Positions 36,563 to 46,012 of a stretch of 64,000 nt of DNA are shown here, one piece after another. How positions within the stretch are numbered: the stretch's first letter is position 1; the number at the start of each line of letters is the position of its first letter. The notes under the pieces were generated by a model. That model made no database searches. It was not told where the DNA came from and was given only the letters and a program-made list of their open reading frames with translations. This DNA comes from an uncultured Selenomonadales bacterium (lineage in GTDB: Bacteria; Bacillota; Negativicutes; DSM-1736; Dendrosporobacteraceae), in NCBI GenBank assembly GCA_946407015.1, contig CAMJML010000005.1, forward strand, positions 179,935 through 243,934, read 5' to 3'. Both the position numbers and the translations under genes were made by a program.

Positions 36563-37449
36563 TCTAAATTTATAACACGAAATTCAAAATTATGATCTTT
36601 AAAGAGTTTGATAATTGCGGGTAAAGCTGTGACTGTTTCATTGTGCCCACGGCCGTCATGCATAAGAACAATGGCATGACTCCAAAGAAATTTATTCTCC
36701 AGTTGTCGAGAAATATTTTGAACAATTTGCGGAGCTTTTGCTGAGGAGGCATCACCAGAACTGATGTTCCAGCCTACTTCTATATAGCCGTTATATTTCA
36801 AACCGTCCCAATATGCTTTTGTAAAACTGCCGGATGAGCCACCAGGGGCACGAGAAATCCTGGGGCGAACACCAATAATGTTTTTGATTTTTTCATCAGT
36901 TTGGGCAAGTTGGCTCATATAACTGGAAGGAGATTTATATAAATCACGATAAATATGATTATAAGTATGATTTCCAATCGCATGCCCTTCATCGAATATA
37001 AGTTTTATGAGGTGTGGAGTTTTTTCTACTTGAGTACCGACAACAAAAAAGGTTGCCTTAATGTTATTGTCTTTCAGAATCTTCAAAATAGCAGGCGTGT
37101 TTTCAGGGTCTGGACCGTCATCAAAGGTGAGATACACGGTTTTTTCTCCATAGTAATAAGTGAAATCAGGCAAGCCCAATGGAAGATTGAGATTTTTACG
37201 TTCCTGTAGAGTATACTTATCATAGACAGGCTTGTTTGTTAGCAGAAGTGGCTGTGGCACATCTTCAAGGAGTGTATATTCCGACTCAAGCTGCTGGCTA
37301 TTGACAGTACTGTTAATTTCAGCGGGAAGATTTGTTGATGCATACGAGATATAGGACGGTATGCTGACTACAGGAGATACTGCAAAAAGCAACACAATAA
37401 AGGCTGCGGATCCACAAATTAGCTTTAACATAAAGTTATTTTTGGCCAT
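36544..37449 (-). CDS. Polysaccharide deacetylase (PdaA-like)
   Basis: 301 aa, exported: N-terminal membrane or signal segment (about 8-30), then a linker and the NodB domain (about 100-295). All five motifs are present: TFDDGPD, HTYNH (metal His pair), RAPGGS, WNISSGD and LMHDG. It is expected to remove acetyl groups from peptidoglycan MurNAc or GlcNAc; substrate cannot be told from sequence. AGGAG lies 6 bases before the ATG on the minus strand. Divergent from the class A PBP gene. Confidence 0.92.
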   Translation of the reverse strand: MAKNNFMLKLICGSAAFIVLLFAVSPVVSIPSYISYASTNLPAEINSTVNSQQLESEYTLLEDVPQPLLLTNKPVYDKYTLQERKNLNLPLGLPDFTYYYGEKTVYLTFDDGPDPENTPAILKILKDNNIKATFFVVGTQVEKTPHLIKLIFDEGHAIGNHTYNHIYRDLYKSPSSYMSQLAQTDEKIKNIIGVRPRISRAPGGSSGSFTKAYWDGLKYNGYIEVGWNISSGDASSAKAPQIVQNISRQLENKFLWSHAIVLMHDGRGHNETVTALPAIIKLFKDHNFEFRVINLETPPAW

Positions 37450-37571
37450 ATGAACTCCTGTTGTAAAAAGGTCTATTGATTACGGTATATATTCGGTGTT
37501 ATAAGTTCGGTTTCCTGCGCGTAAAGTATGTCAAGCTTTGGAATACTATTAGCAGAGGAGTGTGGAATAAA

Positions 37572-39551
37572 ATGCGAAATAGTCTCATCAAGATGGTTGT
37601 TATTGTTTTAATTTTAACCTCTGTTGCGAATACTGGTTATGCTTTTTTAGGTTTACCTCAGACGAATAATTTGGATAGCCTGCAATTAGTGTCGGCAACC
37701 CAAGTTTTTGATATGAACGGACAATTGATTTCTAAGTTGTTTGAGCAAAATCGAATCGTGATATCCATAAATAGCATGTCTCCCTATATCCCTCAGGCCA
37801 TTGTTGCCAATGAGGATACTCGCTTTTATAGTCATTTTGGTATTGATCCCATCGGTATTCTCCGGGCGGTATGGGTTAATCTCCGTTCTGGCGGTATCGC
37901 GGAGGGGGGGAGTACAGTTACGCAACAGCTTGCAAGAGAAATGTTTCTTACTCAGGAACAAACCCTTATCCGAAAAATAAAAGAAGCCATTCTGGCCATT
38001 ATTATTGAACGTAAATTTTCTAAACAAGAGATTATGCAGGCTTATTTGAATCAAGTCTATTTTGGTGAGGGGGCTTACGGTGTTGAAGCTGCGGCGCAAG
38101 TTTACTTTGGAAAACATGCCAGTGAACTTACCCTTGCTCAAAGCGCTATGATTGCCGGTTTGGCGCGCGGACCTAACCTTTATTCTCCCTATGCCGACAT
38201 GAAAGCTGCGCTTGATCGAAGAAGCGTAGTGCTTGCTGGGATGGTGAAGGTGGGCTATATTACACAGAGTGAGTCAGAAGCAGCTCAAGCAGAACCTATC
38301 GTTTTAGCTGGTAAGAAGAAAAGGGTCGTGCAGGCATCTTATTTTATTGATTATATTGCCAATGAGTTAGTCGGACGATATGGCGCTAACCGTGTATATA
38401 AAGGTGGCTTAAAAGTCTATACAACTATGGATAGCAAGATGCAGCAAGCGGCTGAAGCCGCTTTAGGTGAATACCAGGGAGCCGTCCTTGTCCTGGATGT
38501 ACACAACGGTTATATCAGAGCCATGGTCGGAGGGCGAAATTATCAGGAAAGCCAAGTGAACAGGGTAACCGCTGATATCCGCCAGCCGGGATCGGCTTTT
38601 AAACCTTTTGTGTATGCAACTGCATTGAATAAGGGGCTTGCTTCTAATGCAATCATTGTTGACGAGCCTATCAATATAGGCGGATATGCGCCACAGAATT
38701 ATGACAATAAGTATCGTGGCCCCATCACGATGAAAAAGGCTTTGCGATGGTCTGTGAATACTGCTTCGGTCAAGCTTGCTCAACAAGTTGATATGTCAGA
38801 TGTGCTTAGTTTAACTCAGACCATGGGAATCAGTACATTGACTCCTCAAGATGATAACCTGGCTGCAGCGCTTGGGGGCCTTACCCAGGGGGTTAGCTTA
38901 TTAGAATTAACAACGGCCTATACAGCTTTTGCCAATTATGGCGTACTATCTAAGCCTGTTGGAATTATCAAAGTACTTGATGAAAATAATCAAGTACTAG
39001 AAGAGGTTCAGATTAAGCAGCAATCGGTTTTGCGTCCCGAAATTGCTTATATTATGACAGATATGATGATGGGAGTTCTTGAATCGGGCACCGGTACTGC
39101 TGCAAATCTTGGCCGTCCTGCAGCTGGAAAAACCGGTACAACAGACAACTATGAGACAGCCTGGTTTGTTGGCTACACGCCTGAGCTGGTAGCCGGTATT
39201 TATGTCGGCAATGATGATCGAACTCCGGTAGGAATTTCAGGCAGTCAGGTTGCTGGATTCTGGGGAAAAATGATGTTTAGCGTGCTTGCAGATAGTCCGG
39301 TTCAGACTTTTTTTGTTCCACCGAATGTGATAACCGGAATACCGATCTGTACTGATTCAGGAAAGATCGCCGGACCAGGCTGCCCAGAAACAGAATACAG
39401 TGCATTTGTACGCGGCACAGAACCCACTGTGACGGATAACAGGCTAAGACCAAATTTACAGATGGATCAATCTGCTCCCAATCAGCAACCTGAGAAGCGG
39501 CAGGAACGCCCACGGTGGAAGCTGAACTTACCGCGATTGCCCAGTTTTTAA
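37572..39551 (+). CDS. Class A penicillin-binding protein (PBP1A family)
   Basis: 659 aa bifunctional wall synthase. N-terminal anchor (about 5-25); GT51 glycosyltransferase domain (about 60-230) with catalytic Glu81 in NEDTRFYSH and GGSTVTQQL; transpeptidase domain with S341-AFK in RQPGSAFKP, SVN at 394-396 and KTG at 520-522. A short proline-rich, basic C-terminal tail follows. ATG 37572 is chosen because GAGGAG lies 11 bases upstream and it starts the anchor helix; the upstream in-frame stretch is non-coding. Confidence 0.95.
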   Translation: MRNSLIKMVVIVLILTSVANTGYAFLGLPQTNNLDSLQLVSATQVFDMNGQLISKLFEQNRIVISINSMSPYIPQAIVANEDTRFYSHFGIDPIGILRAVWVNLRSGGIAEGGSTVTQQLAREMFLTQEQTLIRKIKEAILAIIIERKFSKQEIMQAYLNQVYFGEGAYGVEAAAQVYFGKHASELTLAQSAMIAGLARGPNLYSPYADMKAALDRRSVVLAGMVKVGYITQSESEAAQAEPIVLAGKKKRVVQASYFIDYIANELVGRYGANRVYKGGLKVYTTMDSKMQQAAEAALGEYQGAVLVLDVHNGYIRAMVGGRNYQESQVNRVTADIRQPGSAFKPFVYATALNKGLASNAIIVDEPINIGGYAPQNYDNKYRGPITMKKALRWSVNTASVKLAQQVDMSDVLSLTQTMGISTLTPQDDNLAAALGGLTQGVSLLELTTAYTAFANYGVLSKPVGIIKVLDENNQVLEEVQIKQQSVLRPEIAYIMTDMMMGVLESGTGTAANLGRPAAGKTGTTDNYETAWFVGYTPELVAGIYVGNDDRTPVGISGSQVAGFWGKMMFSVLADSPVQTFFVPPNVITGIPICTDSGKIAGPGCPETEYSAFVRGTEPTVTDNRLRPNLQMDQSAPNQQPEKRQERPRWKLNLPRLPSF

Positions 39552-39552
39552 G

Positions 39553-39581
39553 AATATGATACAATGTTATCGTATCATATT
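39553..39581. repeat. Inverted repeat between the PBP gene and tagA
   Basis: AATATGATAC and GTATCATATT, separated by 9 bases, start 2 bases after the PBP stop and lie just before a TATAAT (39584-39589). It could be a weak AT-rich terminator or an operator; no proper T run follows. Confidence 0.55.
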
Positions 39582-39619
39582 GTTATAATTTGGATGTTAA
39601 AATAAGGGAGCAACAAATA

Positions 39620-40351
39620 GTGGCGGAAACAAGAATACCTGTATTAAACGTAAAGATTGATCCTGTAACTATGAATGAAGCGGTATTAATTGTAGAAAAT
39701 TTCATCATAGAACAAAAGTCCCGTTTTATTGCAACGGCGAATGCTGAAATGGTTATGATGGCTCAAACGGACACTGAACTGGCTAGTATTCTCAATAAAG
39801 CAGATCTTGTGATACCGGATGGAGCTGGAGTGGTGTGGGCTGCCCGCTATAAAGGGCATTCGATTCCTGAACGGGTCGCAGGCTATGATTTAGTCCAGGA
39901 GCTACTAAGAAAATCAGCACAAAAAGGATATCGGATTTATTTTTTTGGCGGTGCACCAGGTGTGGCTGAAAAAGCAAAACAATGGGCTGAACAACAATAT
40001 CAGGGAGTATGCATCGTTGGGGTGCGAGATGGCTTTTTTACCCCTGAAGATGAACCTGAAATAATCAACCAGATAAAATTATGTAAACCGGATATCCTAT
40101 TAGTCGCATTAGGGGTTCCAAAGCAGGAAAAATGGTTAAATCAAAACTTACACCACTTGAATATACCGGTGTCTATCGGGGTGGGGGGAACTTTTGATGT
40201 TATGGCAGGCGTAACGATTCGGGCACCGCTGTGGATGCAGCGTGCTAATTTAGAATGGCTGTATCGCCTCTTGTCGCAACCACAGCGTGCTGTGCGCATG
40301 CTTGCTTTACCGCGCTTTGTTTTAAAAGTACTTCTGCCTAAAAAACATTAG
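39620..40351 (+). CDS. tagA: WecG/TagA/CpsF family glycosyltransferase
   Basis: 243 aa GT26 enzyme, typically adding ManNAc to GlcNAc-PP-undecaprenol for teichoic-acid-type or other wall polymers. Blocks: TANAEMVMMAQ, ADLVIPDGAGVVWAARYKG, ERVAGYDL, FFGGAPGVAEKA, GVPKQEKWL and GVGGTFDVMAG. Start is a GTG at 39620, 10 bases after AGGGAG; the in-frame TTG at 39590 lies upstream of that ribosome site. Substrate assignment is by family. Confidence 0.88.
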   Translation: MAETRIPVLNVKIDPVTMNEAVLIVENFIIEQKSRFIATANAEMVMMAQTDTELASILNKADLVIPDGAGVVWAARYKGHSIPERVAGYDLVQELLRKSAQKGYRIYFFGGAPGVAEKAKQWAEQQYQGVCIVGVRDGFFTPEDEPEIINQIKLCKPDILLVALGVPKQEKWLNQNLHHLNIPVSIGVGGTFDVMAGVTIRAPLWMQRANLEWLYRLLSQPQRAVRMLALPRFVLKVLLPKKH

Positions 40352-40377
40352 ACAAAGTAAACTAGCTGTATTATAAT
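40349..40377 (+). promoter_or_regulatory. Sigma-A promoter of psd-pssA
   Basis: TAGACA (40349-40354), overlapping the tagA stop, a 17-base spacer and TATAAT (40372-40377). The psd start lies about 90 bases downstream. Confidence 0.68.
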
Positions 40378-40470
40378 GATTTGGGAAAAAAATTGCATTG
40401 GCTGATGCTTTTCAATTAAAACCTAGACTGGTTGTATAACAAGTTAATTGTGCTCAGAGGAGGTGGATAA

Positions 40471-41109
40471 ATGGTTAAAACGCCTATAGTCAAAGAAGGA
40501 TACATCTATATTGCTTTACTAGCTGTTATAACCATAGTAGTCGGTTTAGCCGTTCACCCGTACTGGAGTATAATTCCGGGTGTTCTGATGCTTTTTGTAA
40601 GCTTCTTTTTTCGTAATCCCAATCGTTCAATTCCGTATGATGATGTGCTGGTTCTATCCCCGGCCGACGGCCGTGTAATGGGAGTCACAGAAGTTGATGA
40701 GGATGAATTTGTTAATGAGCCTTGTAATAAAGTGACCATTTTTTTATCAGTATTTGATGTTCATGTGAATCGCAGTCCAATTGCTGGCGAGATAAAATTT
40801 CAGCAGTATACTTGCGGCCGCTTTAAGCCGGCCTACAAAGAGTCGGTTGGTTGTGAGAATGAGCGTCATTCGATTGGTATTGAAAACGACAATATGCGCA
40901 TTATTGTGACACAAATTGCCGGTCTTATTGCCCGGCGTATTGTATCATGGGTAACACTAGGAAGTATCTTGAAGCAGGGGGATCGTTACGGTCTTATAAA
41001 GTTTGGTTCTTGTACAGAAGTCATTATGCCCCAGAATGTTGAAGTACTCGTGAAAAAGGGTGATCGCGTTAAAGGTGGCGAGACAATTATAGGGAGGTTA
41101 AATAAGTGA
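40471..41109 (+). CDS. psd: Phosphatidylserine decarboxylase (short, archaeal-type)
   Basis: Makes phosphatidylethanolamine. 212 aa pro-enzyme. Two hydrophobic segments lie at the N-terminus, then SPADGRVMGV, FLSVFDVHVNR and IVSWVTLGS. The C-terminal KFGSCTEV has the Gly-Ser self-cleavage site that gives the pyruvoyl group; the usual FGSRVD reads FGSCTE. AGAGGAGGTGG precedes the ATG. The stop overlaps the pssA start by 4 bases. Confidence 0.94.
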   Translation: MVKTPIVKEGYIYIALLAVITIVVGLAVHPYWSIIPGVLMLFVSFFFRNPNRSIPYDDVLVLSPADGRVMGVTEVDEDEFVNEPCNKVTIFLSVFDVHVNRSPIAGEIKFQQYTCGRFKPAYKESVGCENERHSIGIENDNMRIIVTQIAGLIARRIVSWVTLGSILKQGDRYGLIKFGSCTEVIMPQNVEVLVKKGDRVKGGETIIGRLNK

Positions 41110-41783
41110 GAAGTTTTATTCCAAATTTATTAACAGCCCTAAATCTTGTTTTAGGTATGTTTTCAATCATTAGTACGTTCAATGGTGAGTTTTATAATGC
41201 TGCCTTACTGATTGTTTGTGCGATGGTTGCGGATGGAATGGATGGAAGAGCTGCTAGATATTTTAAAGTTAGCAGTGAGTTTGGCAAAGAACTTGATTCG
41301 CTGTGTGACTTAGTATCATTCGGTGTGGCTCCTGCTATTTTAGCATATTCTTTTTTACTGAAAGATTTTGAACAATTTGGATATCTTATTGCAGCTGCTT
41401 TTGCAACTTGTGGAGCCCTGCGCTTAGCTAGATTCAATGTCAATACCGGTGTTGTAAAAGGATATTTTATGGGCTTGCCAATTCCTGCAGCAGGATGTGC
41501 AGTGGCAACTTTTATTATGCTTGGAATTAAACCTGGTGGCTGGATTTTCCCAGCTATGGTTTTAGTATTTGCTTATTTAATGGTTAGTACGGTCAAGTAT
41601 CCTGATTTTAAGGGTAAAGGGGAAAAAATTCGAATTGTACCGGGGTTGATTGCCCTAGCAATTGGTTGTTATATTTTAATTAGCCGCCATGATGCTATAT
41701 TGTTTGCACCTTTCTTTACCTATGCAATATTTGGTATATTAAATACCGTATTTGGGTTGTTTGATTCAAAATCTGCGGTTTGA
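41106..41783 (+). CDS. pssA: CDP-diacylglycerol-serine O-phosphatidyltransferase
   Basis: Makes phosphatidylserine, the substrate of Psd. 225 aa, several membrane helices. The CDP-alcohol phosphotransferase motif is complete: DGMDGRAARYFKVSSEFGKE followed by LDSLCD. The GTG start overlaps the psd stop (GTGA), with AGGGAGG 7 bases upstream. Confidence 0.95.
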   Translation: MRSFIPNLLTALNLVLGMFSIISTFNGEFYNAALLIVCAMVADGMDGRAARYFKVSSEFGKELDSLCDLVSFGVAPAILAYSFLLKDFEQFGYLIAAAFATCGALRLARFNVNTGVVKGYFMGLPIPAAGCAVATFIMLGIKPGGWIFPAMVLVFAYLMVSTVKYPDFKGKGEKIRIVPGLIALAIGCYILISRHDAILFAPFFTYAIFGILNTVFGLFDSKSAV

Positions 41784-41953
41784 AAGAAGGTGATGAGAAA
41801 ATTACTGCGAATATACTCTAATGTTTGCCCATACTAATAGTATAATAACTGGAACATAGCGTGTGTTATGACCGTTCATTTTGTGATTCTAAATCAGAAC
41901 AGTTCTTGTTTGGGTTGTGGGTACCGAAACAGGATTTTAAAGGAGCAAAATCC

Positions 41954-43237
41954 ATGAACTATGTTTTTGACTACATAATGATTCCGATGCAACTCATTAT
42001 CATTTTTTTTACATTGTATTATTTCATCATTGCTTTTTTCGGAATCTGGCGTAGAAAAGAAACGAAGATCCTTACGCCAAAGCATAATTTTGCAGTGATC
42101 GTAGCTGCTCATAATGAAGAGCAAGTTATTGGACAATTGGTTGAAAATTTACAGGTATTAAAGTATCCTCGTGAAATGTATGATATATTTGTTATCGCCG
42201 ACAACTGTAAAGATCGTACTGCTCAAGTTGCCAGGAATGCCGGTGCCACCGTTTTTGAACGGTTTAACTTGGAAAAGCGTGGCAAAGGTTATGCGATGGA
42301 GTGGATGTTTGCGAAGCTCTTTCAATTAAAGAGAAAATATGATGCAGTTATTATTTTTGATGCTGACAATTTGGTACATCCTAATTTCTTATTAGAAATG
42401 AATAGCAGCTTATGCAAAGGTGAGAAAGTAATCCAAGGCTATTTAGATGCCAAAAATCCACATGATACCTGGATTGCGGGTACTTTTTCGATTTCCTTCT
42501 GGGTAACAAACCATATCTGGCATTTGGCAAAATCAAACATCGGTTTATCCAGTGTGCTTGGTGGTACAGGCATGTGTATATCCACTGATATTCTTGAAAA
42601 ATTTGGATGGGGTGCTACTTGTCTCACTGAAGATATGGAATTTACCATGAAAGTTCTCTTAAGGGGAATTAGAACAACATGGGCCCATGATGCTATTGTC
42701 TATGATGAAAAGCCGCTGACTTTCATACAATCATGGAATCAACGCAAACGCTGGGCACAAGGCCACTTTGACATTGCTGCGCGCTATATTCCCCGTATGA
42801 TTTACGAAGGTATTAAGCAGCGCGATATTAGAATTCTAGATGGAGTTCTGCATTTATTGCAACCACACTTTTTGATACTTTCAACAACATTTGTATTAGC
42901 TAGCTATCTGTATCATTTGGTCCCTTTTTATACCAATATATTTTATAAAGTATTACCAGTCGAGGTATGGACCATTATCGCTATCGGGCAATATGTACTA
43001 CCGGTTATTGTTTTAGTCTTGATCCGTGCAAACTGGCGATCATGGGCGTACTTGATTTTTTACCCATTGTTTGTATATAGCTGGATTCCCATAACCTTTT
43101 TAGGCTTTATTCATCGTAACGAGCGTGAGTGGAGCCATACGCAACATACGCGCAGTATAAGTTATCAGGAAATCCTCATCAATCAGTCGGGTGATTTTCC
43201 TAAAGAAAGTTTTTTAAGTAAACAAGCGATCAAATAA
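41954..43237 (+). CDS. GT2 family processive-type membrane glycosyltransferase
   Basis: 427 aa. One N-terminal helix (about 10-30), a cytoplasmic GT-A domain with VAAHNEE, VIADNCKDRT, FDADN, TEDMEF and the QxxRW motif in QRKRWAQGH, then several helices at the C-terminus. The architecture resembles N-acetylglucosaminyl or beta-glycan synthases (IcaA/PgaC type); the product is unknown. AAGGAG fixes the ATG at 41954; the frame upstream is open but lacks signals. Single gene with a terminator. Confidence 0.87.
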   Translation: MNYVFDYIMIPMQLIIIFFTLYYFIIAFFGIWRRKETKILTPKHNFAVIVAAHNEEQVIGQLVENLQVLKYPREMYDIFVIADNCKDRTAQVARNAGATVFERFNLEKRGKGYAMEWMFAKLFQLKRKYDAVIIFDADNLVHPNFLLEMNSSLCKGEKVIQGYLDAKNPHDTWIAGTFSISFWVTNHIWHLAKSNIGLSSVLGGTGMCISTDILEKFGWGATCLTEDMEFTMKVLLRGIRTTWAHDAIVYDEKPLTFIQSWNQRKRWAQGHFDIAARYIPRMIYEGIKQRDIRILDGVLHLLQPHFLILSTTFVLASYLYHLVPFYTNIFYKVLPVEVWTIIAIGQYVLPVIVLVLIRANWRSWAYLIFYPLFVYSWIPITFLGFIHRNEREWSHTQHTRSISYQEILINQSGDFPKESFLSKQAIK

Positions 43238-43267
43238 ATTTTCATGCAAGTTCATTTAGTATTTTAA

Positions 43268-43293
43268 GGTGAGTAATATACTCATCTTTTTTT
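43268..43293 (+). terminator. Terminator after the GT2 gene
   Basis: GGTGAGTA (43268-43275) pairs with TACTCATC (43279-43286), loop ATA, followed by seven T. Confidence 0.88.
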
Positions 43294-43391
43294 ACACTTT
43301 AAAGCACATACTATGATTAGTACTAAGCTGTATTAATCGAGATGCCTGCTGAATCGAACTGCTGAGAACATACCAATGAGGTGATTTGAAT

Positions 43392-43769
43392 ATGTATGAG
43401 ATAACAGTAATTGTGGATTTTGAGGCGGCGCATCGTATTGTTGATTATCCGGGTAAATGTAACCGGCTGCATGGCCATAATTGGAGCGTTGAAGTCACAG
43501 TGGCTGGAAAGCGTCTCAATGAATTAGGCATGCTGATTGACTTTCGTGAGCTGAAAAATGAAGTGAATCAAGTAATTGGAAGATTGGATCATATTTATCT
43601 GAATGAATTGGAACCTTTTTGCACACAAAATCCAACAGCAGAAAATATAGCACGCTATATTTTCTCTGAATTGAAACTAAAGCCAGCATTTCAAGGAGAA
43701 ATTTTTATCCGGGCCGTGAAGGTGTGGGAATCGCCAAAGTCGGCTGTAACTTATAGTGAGGACATCTAA
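43392..43769 (+). CDS. queD: 6-carboxytetrahydropterin synthase QueD
   Basis: First dedicated step from dihydroneopterin triphosphate towards queuosine. 125 aa. Zinc histidines lie in FEAAHRI and LHGHNW; the catalytic Cys of the family is seen in GKCNRLHGH. GAGGTGA lies 7 bases before the ATG at 43392. It precedes queE with an overlap of one base. I looked for a preQ1 riboswitch upstream and did not see one. Confidence 0.94.
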   Translation: MYEITVIVDFEAAHRIVDYPGKCNRLHGHNWSVEVTVAGKRLNELGMLIDFRELKNEVNQVIGRLDHIYLNELEPFCTQNPTAENIARYIFSELKLKPAFQGEIFIRAVKVWESPKSAVTYSEDI

Positions 43770-44503
43770 TGGACGATCATATTCATTTAATCGAGGTTTT
43801 TTCTTCCATTCAAGGAGAGGGTGAATACGTAGGGTGCAGACAGGTTTTTGTTCGCTTTGCAGGCTGTAATTTACAGTGTGACTATTGCGATACCCCCATG
43901 TCTAGGGCGCTTAGCAAAACTTGTCGTATTGAACGAATGGCTGGAATGCGTGATTTTGCTATCTGGGATAATCCGGTTAAGGTTAGTGATTTAGCTTGTA
44001 TGATTAATGCCTTGCTAGATGCCCCGCATCATTCGGTCAGCATTACCGGTGGCGAACCTCTTTGTCAGGCTGATGCGTTAAAACAGATGGCTGAGAAAAT
44101 AACCGGGAAACTATATTTGGAGACAAATGGAAGCTTGCCGGATGAATTACAGAAAGTGATTGATCATATTGATATTATTAGTATGGATATCAAGCTTCCT
44201 GCTATAACCGGACGACAACTGTGGGATGAGCATCAACGGTTTTTAGAAATAGCAATTCAGAAAGAGGTCTTTGTTAAATTGGTTATCGATGAAGATATCG
44301 ATAGTAAACATTTTGATCAAGCCATCCAACTGATTGCCGATGTGAACTCAGAAGTTCCATTGATATTGCAACCTGTGACGCCAATCAATCATTGTAAGGC
44401 TATATTGCCTGAAAAAATGATTGAACTTCAAAGCCGGGCACTGCGTCAATTGAACCATGTAAGAGTAATTCCACAAACGCATAAGTTTCTTGGTCAATTA
44501 TAA
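43769..44503 (+). CDS. queE: 7-carboxy-7-deazaguanine synthase QueE
   Basis: Radical-SAM enzyme forming the deazapurine ring of queuosine. 244 aa. The cluster motif is CNLQCDYC with AGC before it; IQGEGEYVGCRQVFVRF at the N-terminus and SITGGEPL are family features. Start ATG overlaps the queD stop (TAATG). queC and queF are not in the window. Confidence 0.95.
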   Translation: MDDHIHLIEVFSSIQGEGEYVGCRQVFVRFAGCNLQCDYCDTPMSRALSKTCRIERMAGMRDFAIWDNPVKVSDLACMINALLDAPHHSVSITGGEPLCQADALKQMAEKITGKLYLETNGSLPDELQKVIDHIDIISMDIKLPAITGRQLWDEHQRFLEIAIQKEVFVKLVIDEDIDSKHFDQAIQLIADVNSEVPLILQPVTPINHCKAILPEKMIELQSRALRQLNHVRVIPQTHKFLGQL

Positions 44504-44520
44504 ACTATGGAGGGATGATT

Positions 44521-45291
44521 TTGCGCATATTGCTGACAAACGATGATGGAATAGGTGCACCAGGAATTCAAGCTTTATGGCAAGCATTAAGTCAAATTGC
44601 AGAGGTAATTGTTGTAGCTCCAGATACTGAACGCAGTGCAACTAGTCAGGCAATTACCGTACATCATCCAATTCGGGTGGATCAATACTGTATTGAAAAG
44701 CCGCCAATTTGTGCTTGGCGGGTCGGTGGGACGCCTACAGACTGTGTTAAGATTGCAATTGAAGCCTTAATGACAGATAAGCCCGATATTGTTGTATCTG
44801 GTATTAATTTGGGCTCAAATCTTGGTACAGATGTGTTATATTCCGGAACTGTTAGTGCTGCGATTGAGGGTTCGCTGTTTGGAATTACCTCGATTGCTGT
44901 ATCCTTAGACACCTGGCAAGACGCAGATTTTTCCCCGGCTGCCAATTATACAGCCGAATTGGTGAAAATGCTGGAACATAAAAAACTACCGCCAGGAACA
45001 CTGCTTAATGTGAATGTTCCGGCCATAGCGGCAGAGCAAATTGCCGGAATTGCGATAACCAAACTAGGTGTACGTCAGTATGCCAATACATTTGAGCGTA
45101 GACAGGATCCACGGGGGAGACTTTATTATTGGATGGGTGGGGAATTGGTTGATAATGACAATGATCCCGATACGGATATAGTTGCTGTAAAACGCAATAA
45201 AATATCCATTACACCGATTCATTTTGATCTTACGAATTATGGACTGATGAAAAGTCTGAATGAATGGAATATAGATAAGATCGGATTATAA
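44521..45291 (+). CDS. surE: 5'/3'-nucleotidase SurE
   Basis: 256 aa stationary-phase nucleotidase. Motifs: MRILLTNDDGI at the start (metal aspartates), GTPTDCV, and SGINLGSNLGTDVLYSGTVS. The start is a TTG at 44521, 6 bases after GGAGGG; the in-frame ATG at 44515 directly abuts that ribosome site and would add two residues before the canonical start. Confidence 0.94.
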   Translation: MRILLTNDDGIGAPGIQALWQALSQIAEVIVVAPDTERSATSQAITVHHPIRVDQYCIEKPPICAWRVGGTPTDCVKIAIEALMTDKPDIVVSGINLGSNLGTDVLYSGTVSAAIEGSLFGITSIAVSLDTWQDADFSPAANYTAELVKMLEHKKLPPGTLLNVNVPAIAAEQIAGIAITKLGVRQYANTFERRQDPRGRLYYWMGGELVDNDNDPDTDIVAVKRNKISITPIHFDLTNYGLMKSLNEWNIDKIGL

Positions 45292-45389
45292 GAGTCATCG
45301 ATCTATTTAATTTAAAAAAAATTAGTTTTTGGGTATATTTGGTGATTTTTTGCATAAATTTTCAGTAAAAGTCCGAGGAGGGAATTTAT

Positions 45390-45806
45390 GTGGCCAAAGT
45401 TACCGGGCGCCGAGGCTATAGTGCTCAACCCAAAAAGGTATCGGGCGTAGTTATACCAATTTTTCAGGGATTGCTGGCGAGTTTCGTCGTGTCTATCATA
45501 AGCATTGTTTTTTTATCTTTTCTCACTTTATCTTCGGAAAGTACTCTTTTAGAAAACTATCTGCAATATGTCATTGTCGCTGTAACAATGGGGAGTATTT
45601 TTATCGGCAGTGCTTTTGCAACTAAGAGAGTCGAGTCAAGAGCACTTATTATTGGCATGGCCGTTGGCTGTATCTATGTATTGTTTTCTGTGGGGATAGG
45701 CATGGAATTAGCCAATGAGTCGATTTCATGGCTGGTACTTGCTAATAAATTTATTGCAGGGTTAGCTGCTGGTGCACTCGGGGGAATTGTTGGGGTTAAT
45801 TTATAA
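45390..45806 (+). CDS. TIGR04086-like four-helix membrane protein
   Basis: 138 aa with a basic N-terminal tail (MAKVTGRRGYSAQPKK) and four hydrophobic helices rich in Gly/Ala; the last ends GALGGIVGVNL. It resembles the TIGR04086/YrzE family of Firmicute membrane proteins, function unknown. Start GTG 45390, 6 bases after GAGGAGGGA. Its stop adjoins the terminator stem. Confidence 0.8.
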   Translation: MAKVTGRRGYSAQPKKVSGVVIPIFQGLLASFVVSIISIVFLSFLTLSSESTLLENYLQYVIVAVTMGSIFIGSAFATKRVESRALIIGMAVGCIYVLFSVGIGMELANESISWLVLANKFIAGLAAGALGGIVGVNL

Positions 45807-45841
45807 GAGAGGCTTTTATTTCAAAAAGCTTCTCTTTTTTT
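45806..45841 (+). terminator. Terminator after the TIGR04086-like gene
   Basis: 12-bp stem with one G-T pair (45806-45817 with 45824-45835), loop ATTTCA, then a run of T. Confidence 0.9.
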
Positions 45842-46012
45842 ATTATGATAGTTTTTATAACGGATAAAATAGTCCTATAACAGAAGGCGTGAGGTGGGAC
45901 TTTGCGGGAGCAGTTTGAATTGAGAAGGCATTAGTTGTTTTTTAAAGGAAGAATCTGTAGTATAATAAAATCGGCATTTCTATGAAGGTATTTTGAATAT
46001 AAGGGTGATAAA

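Noticed and set aside
37686..38141. 151-codon minus-strand frame inside the class A PBP gene
   Set aside because: Opposite-strand shadow of the glycosyltransferase domain; no initiation signals.
43294..43391. Possible preQ1 riboswitch upstream of queD
   Set aside because: None of the preQ1 class I, II or III core sequences could be found; only a loose GATTA/TAATC dyad is present.
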